DNA of 13,354 nucleotides from Prevotellaceae bacterium UBA6858. GTDB lineage: Bacteria > Bacteroidota > Bacteroidia > Bacteroidales > Bacteroidaceae. Positions 1 through 7,110 of the stretch are shown here, piece after piece. The stretch lies in the NCBI GenBank assembly GCA_002451695.1, contig DKDC01000019.1:46407-59760 (forward strand). Direction: 5' to 3'. The position numbers and the translations under genes are program-made. The stretch's first letter is position 1; each line of letters begins with the position of its first letter. The notes beneath the pieces were generated by a model. That model did not search any database. It worked only from the letters and a program-made list of their open reading frames with translations, and was not told the DNA's origin.

Positions 1-72
1 CTGATATAATTTTTCCTACGTCCGATGTAGTTTTTTCTACATCGGACATAGTTTTTCCCATGTCTGGTGTCG
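1..72. repeat. Array of ~21-bp T-run/core repeats in alternating orientation
   Basis: Three consecutive units of 21 bp are visible at 10-30, 31-51 and 52-72. Each starts with five or six T residues followed by a 14-16 bp core. The core of unit 1 (GTCCGATGTAG, 20-30) and that of unit 2 (CTACATCGGAC, 37-47) are perfect reverse complements, while unit 3 returns to the unit 1 orientation with several mismatches. Bases 1-9 look like the tail of a further degenerate unit. The T-runs stay on the same strand while the cores flip. The unit 1/unit 2 pair could also fold as an 11-bp stem with a T6 loop, followed by ATAG and TTTTT, so it might terminate plus-strand transcription entering from the left. 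Whether it is a dispersed repeat or a terminator cannot be settled here. Confidence 0.7.
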
Positions 73-140
73 TTTCGCGAACATGGGGCGTGGCGGCGTT
101 TGCATGGGTTTGGTGTGGGGCGCATTGCCTTTATTTTGCT

Positions 141-148
141 TAACTTTG
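141..148 (+). promoter_or_regulatory. Candidate Bacteroidetes -7 box for the LicD gene
   Basis: TAACTTTG matches the Bacteroidetes primary sigma factor -7 consensus TAnnTTTG exactly, and the following CA is common in this element. No convincing TTTG -33 element is present 19-21 bp upstream. If it is used, transcription would begin only a few bases before the ATG at 157, giving an almost leaderless mRNA. A chance match in an AT-rich stretch is possible. Confidence 0.45.
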
Positions 149-156
149 CATTCACT

Positions 157-996
157 ATGTTGAGAAGCAAGGTTGATTTCGACTTGAAGGCATTGCAGGG
201 GGAATGCCTCAAGATAATGGATATGTTCGATGCCGTGTGCCGCGCCCACGGATTGCGTTACTATATGGCGTGCGGCACTATGCTCGGGGCTGTGAGGCAC
301 AAGGGGTTCATTCCATGGGATGACGATGTGGATCTGTATATGCCACGGCCGGACTATGACACGCTGTGCCTGCACAGCGCCGAATGGCTGCCGGCGGACA
401 TGAAGCTCTGCAACCAGGACACCGACATGACTTTTCCCCATTACTACGGCAAGGTGGAGGACACCGGCACCACGTTTGTGGAGCGCACGTATCTTGGGCA
501 TTACGGCGGGGCGTGGATAGACATATTCCCCATTGACGGCGCACCCGAAGACGCTGCGGAGCGGAAAAGGCACATTAGGCGTTTCAGAAGGTGGCGCAGG
601 ATGCAATATTATGTTTACCGCAATCCGTGGAAGCACGGACACAACTTGGGCGGGGCGTTTGTGTGGATAGTCCAGAAGCTGTATTCAAAAAGCTATGTAA
701 ACAGGAGGCTGCAAAAGGTTATACGTGAGTATTCGTTTGACGGCCACGACCTGCTCATGCCGCACAATGACAAGCAAAAGACGTTCACCAAGGAGACGCT
801 TGGCGTGAAGCCAGTGGAATATGAGTTTGAAGGCCGGATGTTCTACGGCATGAAAGACTACGACAAATACCTCACCACAATCTTCGGCGACTACATGACC
901 CCTCCGCCCGAGGACAAGCGCGTGGTGCATCACAACATAGAGTACTGCGACCTGAACTTGCCCATAGCCGAATATATTAAAAACAAGGGGAAATAA
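157..996 (+). CDS. LicD-family phosphotransferase / nucleotidyltransferase-fold protein
   Basis: This 279-residue protein belongs to the LicD family. LicD enzymes transfer phosphocholine or related phospho-substituents onto surface glycans (teichoic acid, lipopolysaccharide, capsule) and act at the cytoplasmic face or in the cytosol. The hallmark block lies at about residues 40-65: GTMLGAVRHKGF, then IPWDDDVD, then a Pro-Asp-Tyr. The DDDVD acidic cluster is the expected metal-binding site of the nucleotidyltransferase fold. No signal peptide or membrane helix is apparent. I chose the ATG at 157 rather than the in-frame GTG at 67, because the upstream 30 codons run into the repeat array and the family normally starts about 35-40 residues before the hallmark block. 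The gene stands alone and converges on the minus-strand cluster. The substrate cannot be named from sequence. Family assignment is secure; phosphocholine specificity is not. Confidence 0.9.
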   Translation: MLRSKVDFDLKALQGECLKIMDMFDAVCRAHGLRYYMACGTMLGAVRHKGFIPWDDDVDLYMPRPDYDTLCLHSAEWLPADMKLCNQDTDMTFPHYYGKVEDTGTTFVERTYLGHYGGAWIDIFPIDGAPEDAAERKRHIRRFRRWRRMQYYVYRNPWKHGHNLGGAFVWIVQKLYSKSYVNRRLQKVIREYSFDGHDLLMPHNDKQKTFTKETLGVKPVEYEFEGRMFYGMKDYDKYLTTIFGDYMTPPPEDKRVVHHNIEYCDLNLPIAEYIKNKGK

Positions 997-1020
997 GGAA
1001 TTTTGTATCTGCGATATAAA

Positions 1021-1062
1021 ACCAACATCCCGGCGTTCACGAAAGTTCGCCGGGATGTTGGT
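1021..1062 (-). terminator. Strong stem-loop between convergent genes; terminator of the minus-strand operon
   Basis: ACCAACATCCCGGCG (1021-1035) and its exact reverse complement (1048-1062) form a 15-bp perfect stem around a 12-nt loop. Read on the minus strand, the stem is followed by TTTTAT, which fits an intrinsic terminator after the HmuY-like gene, whose stop codon is at 1081-1083. Read on the plus strand no T-run follows, so for the LicD gene, which ends at 996, the hairpin may only stabilise the mRNA 3' end. A small 5-bp palindrome (GTATG/CATAC, 1061-1071) abuts it. Confidence 0.85.
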
Positions 1063-1080
1063 ATGTCATACGCCGGGGGA

Positions 1081-1464
1081 TTATTCGTATGTGTCGGTTT
1101 CGTATCCGTATGCTGGGGCTTGTTTAAGGGTGGAGTAATCCTCCTGTGATTCTTGGATTCCGCCCAGCCCGATGCCCGACGCACCGCTGTTGGTGCGTAT
1201 AAGGTCGCCGCAGATTGCAATGTCCCAGTCGGTGCGCGAAGCCCATTTGCCATCGGCAACGCTGTCGCCGAAGCTGCTCACGCCCACTTGCTTGTTTTGC
1301 TCAAGGGAGTAGTAAACCCATTTGTCGTTGCTGTTTGAGACTGGAGTTGCAGTGTTTTCCCTGCCGGCCTTTATTACGCTGGGGTTTGGAGAGTCGGAAG
1401 AGCAGGAGGCTAACGCCGCAGCGCATATAAGGATTACAGCCGGGAATATATGTTTTGCTTTCAT
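1081..1464 (-). CDS. Short HmuY-like lipoprotein (N-terminal half of the haemophore fold)
   Basis: This 127-residue protein begins with a lipoprotein signal peptide ending in a lipobox, LASC, with Cys21 as the lipidation site. It is followed by SSD, compatible with surface export of Bacteroidetes lipoproteins. Residues 48-125 resemble the N-terminal part of HmuY: WVYYSLEQ, then WDIAICGDLIRTNSGASG and GLGGI, then DYSTLKQAPAYGYETD. P. gingivalis HmuY, as I recall it, has WQYFSFSKG, NWDMAL, VRLNCGESG and KGKGG in the same order. HmuY is about 216 residues long; here everything after the APAYGYETD segment is absent and a stop codon plus terminator follow directly. The mature chain contains no His and no Met, so the usual bis-His or Met haem ligation is impossible. 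The ATG overlaps the stop of the upstream peptidase (TAATG), implying coupled translation. Family assignment is good; function is open. Confidence 0.8.
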   Translation of the reverse strand: MKAKHIFPAVILICAAALASCSSDSPNPSVIKAGRENTATPVSNSNDKWVYYSLEQNKQVGVSSFGDSVADGKWASRTDWDIAICGDLIRTNSGASGIGLGGIQESQEDYSTLKQAPAYGYETDTYE

Positions 1465-2885
1465 TATTTCAAGAATGTATAGTTCATGTTTATGTTGTCG
1501 CTGCTTCCCGAAAACTTCAGTTTTGCTATGTGTCCGTTTGCGGTGCGCACAACGTAGGTTTTGCCGCTCACGTTCCCTCTTTCATCGAGCGCGCTGCAGT
1601 TGCTTGCAGAGAAATGCCCCGGGTGGAGCGTTGAGAAACTGAAATTGTTGCTGCCGAGTTGCAGGGTTTTGCCCTTGATGTTGCGGCACACATATTCCAC
1701 AGGCTTGCTTCCGCGATAGTCATAGACAGAAAGGTAGTCGATTGTGCCTTCGCCGGCTTTGCCGCGCTGGCTGCGCACAATGTTTAGAAAGTATCGCCCA
1801 TATTGCGCGTTTTCGGAGGTCATGTGGTCGGTGTAGTCAATGCCGAACTCCATAATGCCTTTTGTGGCTTCGTCGCCGTAGCTTCCCGTCATGGCGTGGT
1901 CGCCGCCCTGGTTTGCAACAATGATACTGTTGTAGTTGTTGGGCGTTGACAGTGCGTAAGGGTTGGGGGCTGCGCCGTATGTGAGCCGCAGGTCGTTGCG
2001 CGAGGAGTAGTTCACACGGATTTTGAACATAATCTTAGGCTCGTGCACGTAAACGTCGCATCCCTGCATGGTGGAGCTCAGGGATATTTCGCTCACGTTG
2101 CTGCGGTTGGTGAAGAAGTGGTACGGAAGGTAGAAGCGTCCGTTGTCCGCCCACCAGCTGCCCCATGTGTTCACAACGATAAACGCGCCGTGTTGGGTGT
2201 TGCCGTCGTCATCGGTGCTTTCCACCGTGTCGTCATATCCCACTATGGTCAGCGCGTGCGCCCCCGTTGTGGCGAGTTTCGTGAGTATCGACTTGTAGCC
2301 TGTGAGGCTCGGCCCTTTGTAATAGTCGTTGATGGCCCAGTCGGAGGAGCGGGTGGAAAAAGTGAGTATGCCGCCCGTTTTAGAGCCATTGCAGTGGTCG
2401 TAGAGGTATTGCTTGATTGTTTGCAGTTCCTCATCGGTTGTTGCATCGTACTTGGTGATTTTCCTGACGCGGTAGCGCGAGGCATTGTGATACTTTTCGT
2501 ATCCCGAAGCCCATTTGAATTGGTAAACCGAAGCATAGCCGTAGTCGGCTTCGGTCATAACGCCGAAGTTGCGTGCTATCATAAGCCCCTCGTCCACGAA
2601 CCCGCCGTTATCGCCACCGTCGTTCACGAAATTCCATGTAAAGAGGTAGGCGAATTGGTTTGCCGTACTTGTCGAGGCGTTGCGATCGAGCAAACGGTTT
2701 ATTTCGTATGTGAACATATAGCCTATGCCGGAAGCCTGGGCGCACGAGCCGCCTTTTTGATTGACAAGCGGGGGGAAGTATATCTGCTTTGAGTTGTCAA
2801 CAAAGGCGGGCAGCGAGGCGGCGTTCACGCCGGTTGCAAGCATTGCCGCGCAAAGGGATAGCTTTATGTTTCTGGCTATGTGCAT
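1464..2885 (-). CDS. Secreted papain-family (C1) cysteine peptidase with C-terminal beta domain
   Basis: The product is a 473-residue exported cysteine peptidase. A signal peptide covers about residues 1-22. The papain triad is complete: oxyanion Gln43 and nucleophile Cys48 in NQKGGSCAQAS, His210 in GAHALTIVGYDD, and Asn239 in VVNTWGSWW. The catalytic domain follows the signal peptide within about 15 residues, so there is no long inhibitory propeptide. Residues from about 275 to 473 are beta-rich and unassigned. The last 33 residues (TYVVRTANGHIAKLKF onward) resemble the HmuY C-terminus. The start is taken at the ATG whose A is base 2885, forming TGATG with the stop of the preceding C25 gene; a TTG one codon earlier is less likely. 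The stop TAA overlaps the next ATG. The likely role is digestion of an extracytoplasmic protein; substrate unknown. Confidence 0.88.
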   Translation of the reverse strand: MHIARNIKLSLCAAMLATGVNAASLPAFVDNSKQIYFPPLVNQKGGSCAQASGIGYMFTYEINRLLDRNASTSTANQFAYLFTWNFVNDGGDNGGFVDEGLMIARNFGVMTEADYGYASVYQFKWASGYEKYHNASRYRVRKITKYDATTDEELQTIKQYLYDHCNGSKTGGILTFSTRSSDWAINDYYKGPSLTGYKSILTKLATTGAHALTIVGYDDTVESTDDDGNTQHGAFIVVNTWGSWWADNGRFYLPYHFFTNRSNVSEISLSSTMQGCDVYVHEPKIMFKIRVNYSSRNDLRLTYGAAPNPYALSTPNNYNSIIVANQGGDHAMTGSYGDEATKGIMEFGIDYTDHMTSENAQYGRYFLNIVRSQRGKAGEGTIDYLSVYDYRGSKPVEYVCRNIKGKTLQLGSNNFSFSTLHPGHFSASNCSALDERGNVSGKTYVVRTANGHIAKLKFSGSSDNINMNYTFLK

Positions 2886-5086
2886 CAATCCTTATTGCTT
2901 TTGGTTCTGTTGTAGGTTTTGAGCGCCTCATTGCGCACTTCGGGGGCATAGTTGCTGTCTTCGCTCACCTGTTTTGCGAACTCGGCAATTTTTGCAGACT
3001 GGTATGAGCAGTTGCGCCAGCCGAGAGATTCAAGAATCATGGTCTGCACTTCCGGGTTCTTGGTGGTTTTCACCGTTTCGATGAGCCGCCCGATTTCGTA
3101 TGGCGGGGTGAAGTTGCGCGTGGTGCGTATGGCCATGCGGCGGCGTTTGATGGGAGTTTCCTCGTTGCAAACTTCGTCAATGTCGCTTGTCCATTTCTTT
3201 GCGCTGCTGCTTATAGCCCTGGCAATGCCCCTGCGCACTTTGTCTTTGTCGAGATAGCATATGCTGTCGTTATCGAACTGGCGGGCGAACTCTGCAAGAA
3301 GCTTGTCTTCGGGGAACATGGACAATGCGTTCTGGGCACTGAAGTTGCAGCGTTCCGAAGTGTTGTTGCTTATGGATATGCGGATGAGGGCGGGGATAAG
3401 GCGTGGATCGCCGCTCTTGCTCACGTAGTTCAGCGAGAAACGCTGCACGAGCTCGTAACTGTCGTCAACGCCAAGGCTTACGGCTTTTATGAAATCGTCA
3501 TTGTGATCTTCGGAAAGCGAAGTGAGAGCCTGTACCCTTACAAGTGCCGACTTGGAGTTGCGGAAGATATTGAGCAGCTCTGCGGACGAAATCTTGCCGG
3601 CCTGTTGGTATTGCTCTATTGCCATGCTTTTGAGGTCGGGATATTTGTCGTTCTTGAGGAATTTCGTCCATACCTTGTAGTTGTTGGCGGCGAGAAGTTC
3701 ATTGATGTTGCCAACGGCAGGGTCGGCAGACACGAAAGAGAACGTGGGGTCGCCGATAACCTGGGATTCAAGATAGCCGCTGAAGCGCGGGATGAATCCT
3801 ACGTTTGCGCCAAGACCCAAAAGCCCCATATAGCGGTCGCTCCATTTATCCTGCAATACGTTTACGGAGTTTGCGATTACGGCAACTGTCTTGCCGGGAT
3901 TGAAGATGTATTCGTTTGCGATGCAGTCATCAAGGTGGAACGAGCCTGTGAAGCAAGCGTCGATCATAACCACGCGGCAGTTTGGCTTGTAACCATGAGC
4001 CTTGAAGTCTGCTATGGTAAGGTCAACGTCGGCATCGTCAATGGAATCTTTTTTTACAACTTCCGGGTCGTAGGCATCGCTAAGCCACGAAGCCGGGACA
4101 TCCATGAACTTGAGAAGCTTCGTTATGGTGCTGTCCTTGTCCTTGCCTTTGTCGTCAACGGCGTGGTGAAGATTGGCGCGGAGGTATGCCTTGATGAAAT
4201 CTTTTGCCTGTTGGGGAGAATTGACTTCGGGCAGTCCGTCAAAATATTGTGTGTCGGGTGCGCCGTGGTGGTGGAGAATGGCATAGTCAAGTTCGAGCCG
4301 CTGAAGCTCGTTCATGAGAAGGTATTTCGTTACCGGCTGTTGGTCGTGCGATATATAGCCTATGCCGTTTTTCTGTTGCAAAAGCCATGGGAAATGCTCG
4401 TAAAGCCCGAGCTTCTCGTCTATGCGCGCCATTACCGAACCGGAAACATAACCGTGTCCGTTGAAATAAATCATTTGGTTCAGCCTGTTGTTGCTGCGTT
4501 TTTCAGCCACGACCTTCCTTAGGTAGGCGCGCAATTTCTCATAGCGGCTTGTCCCGCCGGCATCTGTGGGGCGTATGCGCCCGGAATAGATTGTCGGACG
4601 CAGATACTGTCTTGACTCTGCCTTTAGCGAGTAGTAAAAGTACGGCTTCACGGAGTCTTTGTCAAGGAACTGGAATTTCAGCCCCAAATCATCATAGAAC
4701 CTGTCGGAGGGTACGGACGATTCGCGCCTGTCGTTTATTTGGTTCATCTTGAATGCCGATGTCATGTGCTGCGCATCGCGTATCATGGCAACAGGAATGT
4801 CGCCGAGGAGTGCAGTCCCCTCAATGGGGAACGCCTTTTGGGAGTGCAGCCGTGTCAGTTCGGCGCGGATGGAGTCTGGAACGCCCCATTTGTCCTGCAC
4901 GATAAACACTTTAAGACCGTTAACGTCTTCAATGGCCTTGGCATATTCATTTATTTCGCTTTTCGCTTCCTGATAGCTTTTGGGGTCAACCACAATGGCG
5001 AAACCTCTTTTTACAGCAGCGGCGGATTGCAGCGAGGCGCAAAGCGCGATGACCGTCAGAATGCTGTTTATAATTCTATTGTGCAT
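2885..5086 (-). CDS. C25 (gingipain-type) cysteine peptidase 2 with helical repeat C-terminus
   Basis: This 733-residue protein has a signal peptide (about residues 1-24, ending SAAA). Its C25 core includes LLGDIPVAMI, VPSDRFYDD (125-133), SGRIRPTDAGG, catalytic His274 in HHHG (272-275), catalytic Cys378 in IDACFTGSF, and IGDPTF (444-449). These correspond to the His/Cys dyad and the conserved Gly-Asp-Pro of gingipains. Compared with the neighbouring paralogue, about 56 extra, charged residues lie between His and Cys (about 290-365). Residues 470-733 look like alpha-helical HEAT-type repeats, not the immunoglobulin-like or type IX sorting domains of gingipains. It may therefore stay in the periplasm or reach the surface another way. 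The gene lies 40 bp after its paralogue and overlaps the C1 peptidase by one base. The family call is strong; gingipain-like Arg or Lys specificity should not be assumed. Confidence 0.88.
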   Translation of the reverse strand: MHNRIINSILTVIALCASLQSAAAVKRGFAIVVDPKSYQEAKSEINEYAKAIEDVNGLKVFIVQDKWGVPDSIRAELTRLHSQKAFPIEGTALLGDIPVAMIRDAQHMTSAFKMNQINDRRESSVPSDRFYDDLGLKFQFLDKDSVKPYFYYSLKAESRQYLRPTIYSGRIRPTDAGGTSRYEKLRAYLRKVVAEKRSNNRLNQMIYFNGHGYVSGSVMARIDEKLGLYEHFPWLLQQKNGIGYISHDQQPVTKYLLMNELQRLELDYAILHHHGAPDTQYFDGLPEVNSPQQAKDFIKAYLRANLHHAVDDKGKDKDSTITKLLKFMDVPASWLSDAYDPEVVKKDSIDDADVDLTIADFKAHGYKPNCRVVMIDACFTGSFHLDDCIANEYIFNPGKTVAVIANSVNVLQDKWSDRYMGLLGLGANVGFIPRFSGYLESQVIGDPTFSFVSADPAVGNINELLAANNYKVWTKFLKNDKYPDLKSMAIEQYQQAGKISSAELLNIFRNSKSALVRVQALTSLSEDHNDDFIKAVSLGVDDSYELVQRFSLNYVSKSGDPRLIPALIRISISNNTSERCNFSAQNALSMFPEDKLLAEFARQFDNDSICYLDKDKVRRGIARAISSSAKKWTSDIDEVCNEETPIKRRRMAIRTTRNFTPPYEIGRLIETVKTTKNPEVQTMILESLGWRNCSYQSAKIAEFAKQVSEDSNYAPEVRNEALKTYNRTKSNKD

Positions 5087-5126
5087 ATTGCTGGGTGAAA
5101 TTGTTATGTAGTTCTTAATGTTTGTT

Positions 5127-7082
5127 CTATCGGTTGTTCCACGTTATGCGGTTGTAGGTCTTGAGAGCCTCCTCACGCACGGCTTCGCTCTGCGAAGAGT
5201 CATCGCTAAGCTGTTTTGCTGCTTTTGCTATTGCGGGGGCTTGGTAGGAGTATTTGTACCAGCCCATGGCTTCAAGCAGCGTGATGCGTCTTGCATCGTT
5301 CTTGCTTTCCTTGATAAACTTCATCATGTCGGGGATGCGTGAATGCGGGCAGTAGAGCCTCATGCAGGAGGCACTGAACTTGAATGCCTTGTCGCTGAGA
5401 GTGTCGGCTATTATTGCGTCAACTTCCTTTTCCCAATAATTTCCGTATTTCGATATAATTTGGTAATGCTTTGCGCCAACGGAATCCTTGTCCACATAAT
5501 TTATCTTTGGCCAAATTTCGTTGTATGTCCTTTGCAGCACGTCCTTCGGAAAAAACTCCACAGCCATTCTTGCATCGGTTTTCACCCTTGCCGAAGTGCT
5601 TGGGCTGATCCATGTAAGCATCAGCGGTTTTGCAAGTTCCTCGCTGCCGTTGAACTTCATGTAGTTCATGGCAAAACGCTGCACCATCTCGTATCTGTCC
5701 TCTGCGGCAACGGCGATTCCTTTCACGAAGTCGGCGTTGTTGAAGCGCGCAAGCAGTTGCAGGGCTTGCATTCTCACTTGGTCGTAAGGAGATGTTTTCA
5801 GCAGTTCGAGCAATTTTGAGGAGCTGGCTTTGCCGTTCCAGTAATCCTGTGTAAGTTGCCATACCATGCCATCGGCTGTTTCGCTTTCCTTGATGCCGGT
5901 TTCGAGAGCGAAGCAGAATGTAGGGTCGCCTATTATATGGCTTTCGAGAAGTTCCTGCTGGTTGTTCACTTCCCCGATGGTATGTCCGAAAGCAAGCAAG
6001 CCGAGCATACGGTCGTACCACTTGTCTTGGATAACATTGACGCTGCCCCCCATACAGGCTACGGTTTTACCGTTTGAGAAAATGTACTCGTTGGCAATAC
6101 AGTCATCGTTCTGGAATGCGCCGTTGAAGCACGCGTCGAAAATCACTATGCGCGAATTGGGGTTGAACTTGTATTCCGCAAAATCGGGGAGGTGTAAGTC
6201 GCGCATCTTCTCGTCATACTCTTTTGGCATATCCTTGTGTTCCTTGCTCAGATATTGCGTGTCGAAATCCCCATGATGGTGGAGCACGCTAAGGTCAAGG
6301 TCTTCCCTTTGAAGTTCGTCCATGAGCGAGAACTTTATATATTTGTCTTGGGCGTAATCAACGTATTTCACAGCTTCTCTTGTGCAATTCTTCAGCCAAG
6401 GGAAATGCTCGTAATACTGTATTTTCTCGTCCATAACAGCCACACGGCTTTCGTCTATCGAACCCGAGCCAGTGAAGTAGAAAATGCGGTCGAGTTTGTT
6501 GTGGGCGTTCTTTTCCGCCACAACCTTGCGCAGGTACCTGCGCAGTTTGTCGTAGCGGCTTGTGCCTCCGGCATCAGTTGGACGTATCCTGCCCGAAAAC
6601 AAATTGCTGTGTATGTACTGCTCCGACTTGCCTTTCAAAGAGTAATAAAACAGAGTTGACGTGCTGTCTTTCTCCAAAAAGCGGAACTGTAGCCCGAAGT
6701 CGTCATAAAAACGGTCGGAGGGTACGCTCGACTTCTCTTTGGGAAAACTCTGGCTCATCTTGAAGGCGGATGTGAGGTGCTGCGCGTCTCTAATCATCGG
6801 GATTGGAATGTCTCCGATGAAAACCACGCCCTGTATCTTGCCTTGGTAATACATACTGCGCAGACAGGAACGTATAGAGTCGGGTACTCCCCAGCGGTCA
6901 ACAATGGTGTAAACCTTCATTTTGTTCACGTCCTTTATTGACTTTGCGTAAGCCTCCACTTCGCTTTTGGCCTCGTTAAGGCTTTTCTGGTCAATAATAA
7001 TTGCAAATCCTTTTGCTGCTTTCACTGGCTGCAAAAGGATGAGTGTAAGGGCAAGTAATGCCGCTGTTTTTCTTATCGTCAT
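5127..7082 (-). CDS. C25 (gingipain-type) cysteine peptidase 1 with helical repeat C-terminus
   Basis: The product is a 651-residue paralogue of the next gene downstream. A signal peptide ends near residue 22 (QPVKA). The same landmarks follow: FIGDIPIPMI, VPSDRFYDD (120-128), SGRIRPTDAGG, catalytic His270 in HHHG, catalytic Cys318 in FDACFNGAF, and IGDPTF (384-389). His and Cys are only 48 residues apart, against 104 in the paralogue. A GHG seen at residues 210-212 of the paralogue is GSG here (205-207); this is not the catalytic His. The C-terminal part is again HEAT-like and ends with the shared EEALKTYNR motif. No T9SS C-terminal domain is visible. The two genes look like a tandem duplication with long stretches near 60 percent identity by eye. 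The gene starts 28 bp after the barrel gene. The substrate is unknown; host haemoproteins are a plausible guess from context. Confidence 0.88.
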   Translation of the reverse strand: MTIRKTAALLALTLILLQPVKAAKGFAIIIDQKSLNEAKSEVEAYAKSIKDVNKMKVYTIVDRWGVPDSIRSCLRSMYYQGKIQGVVFIGDIPIPMIRDAQHLTSAFKMSQSFPKEKSSVPSDRFYDDFGLQFRFLEKDSTSTLFYYSLKGKSEQYIHSNLFSGRIRPTDAGGTSRYDKLRRYLRKVVAEKNAHNKLDRIFYFTGSGSIDESRVAVMDEKIQYYEHFPWLKNCTREAVKYVDYAQDKYIKFSLMDELQREDLDLSVLHHHGDFDTQYLSKEHKDMPKEYDEKMRDLHLPDFAEYKFNPNSRIVIFDACFNGAFQNDDCIANEYIFSNGKTVACMGGSVNVIQDKWYDRMLGLLAFGHTIGEVNNQQELLESHIIGDPTFCFALETGIKESETADGMVWQLTQDYWNGKASSSKLLELLKTSPYDQVRMQALQLLARFNNADFVKGIAVAAEDRYEMVQRFAMNYMKFNGSEELAKPLMLTWISPSTSARVKTDARMAVEFFPKDVLQRTYNEIWPKINYVDKDSVGAKHYQIISKYGNYWEKEVDAIIADTLSDKAFKFSASCMRLYCPHSRIPDMMKFIKESKNDARRITLLEAMGWYKYSYQAPAIAKAAKQLSDDSSQSEAVREEALKTYNRITWNNR

Positions 7083-7110
7083 AATTTGCGTATCTTGTCT
7101 TGCTGATGGT

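Noticed and set aside
1..72. CRISPR array
   Set aside because: Units are only 21 bp, contiguous without unique spacers, and cores alternate in orientation; no cas genes are present.
67..156. Upstream GTG start extending the LicD protein by 30 residues
   Set aside because: The extension overlaps the repeat array and lacks homology to LicD N-termini; ATG 157 gives the usual family start.
1464..1760. Type IX secretion C-terminal domain on the C1 peptidase
   Set aside because: The YVVRTANGHIAK segment is loosely similar, but the chain continues with another strand and the match to the HmuY C-terminus is closer; kept only as an alternative.
1464..2885. Streptopain/interpain (C10) peptidase
   Set aside because: The GSCAQAS, GAHALTIVGYDD and VVNTWGSWW motifs fit papain family C1 rather than the C10 layout.
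2883..2888. TTG start for the C1 peptidase one codon before the ATG
   Set aside because: The ATG overlapping the preceding stop codon as TGATG is the normal coupled start; TTG adds only one residue.
3503..4522. 339-residue plus-strand open frame
   Set aside because: It lies wholly antisense to C25 peptidase 2, has no recognisable domain and is explained by the codon bias of the real gene.
5010..5086. Lipobox in C25 peptidase 2 (IALC near residue 16)
   Set aside because: Leu at the -1 position does not fit a lipobox; a signal peptidase I site after SAAA is more likely.
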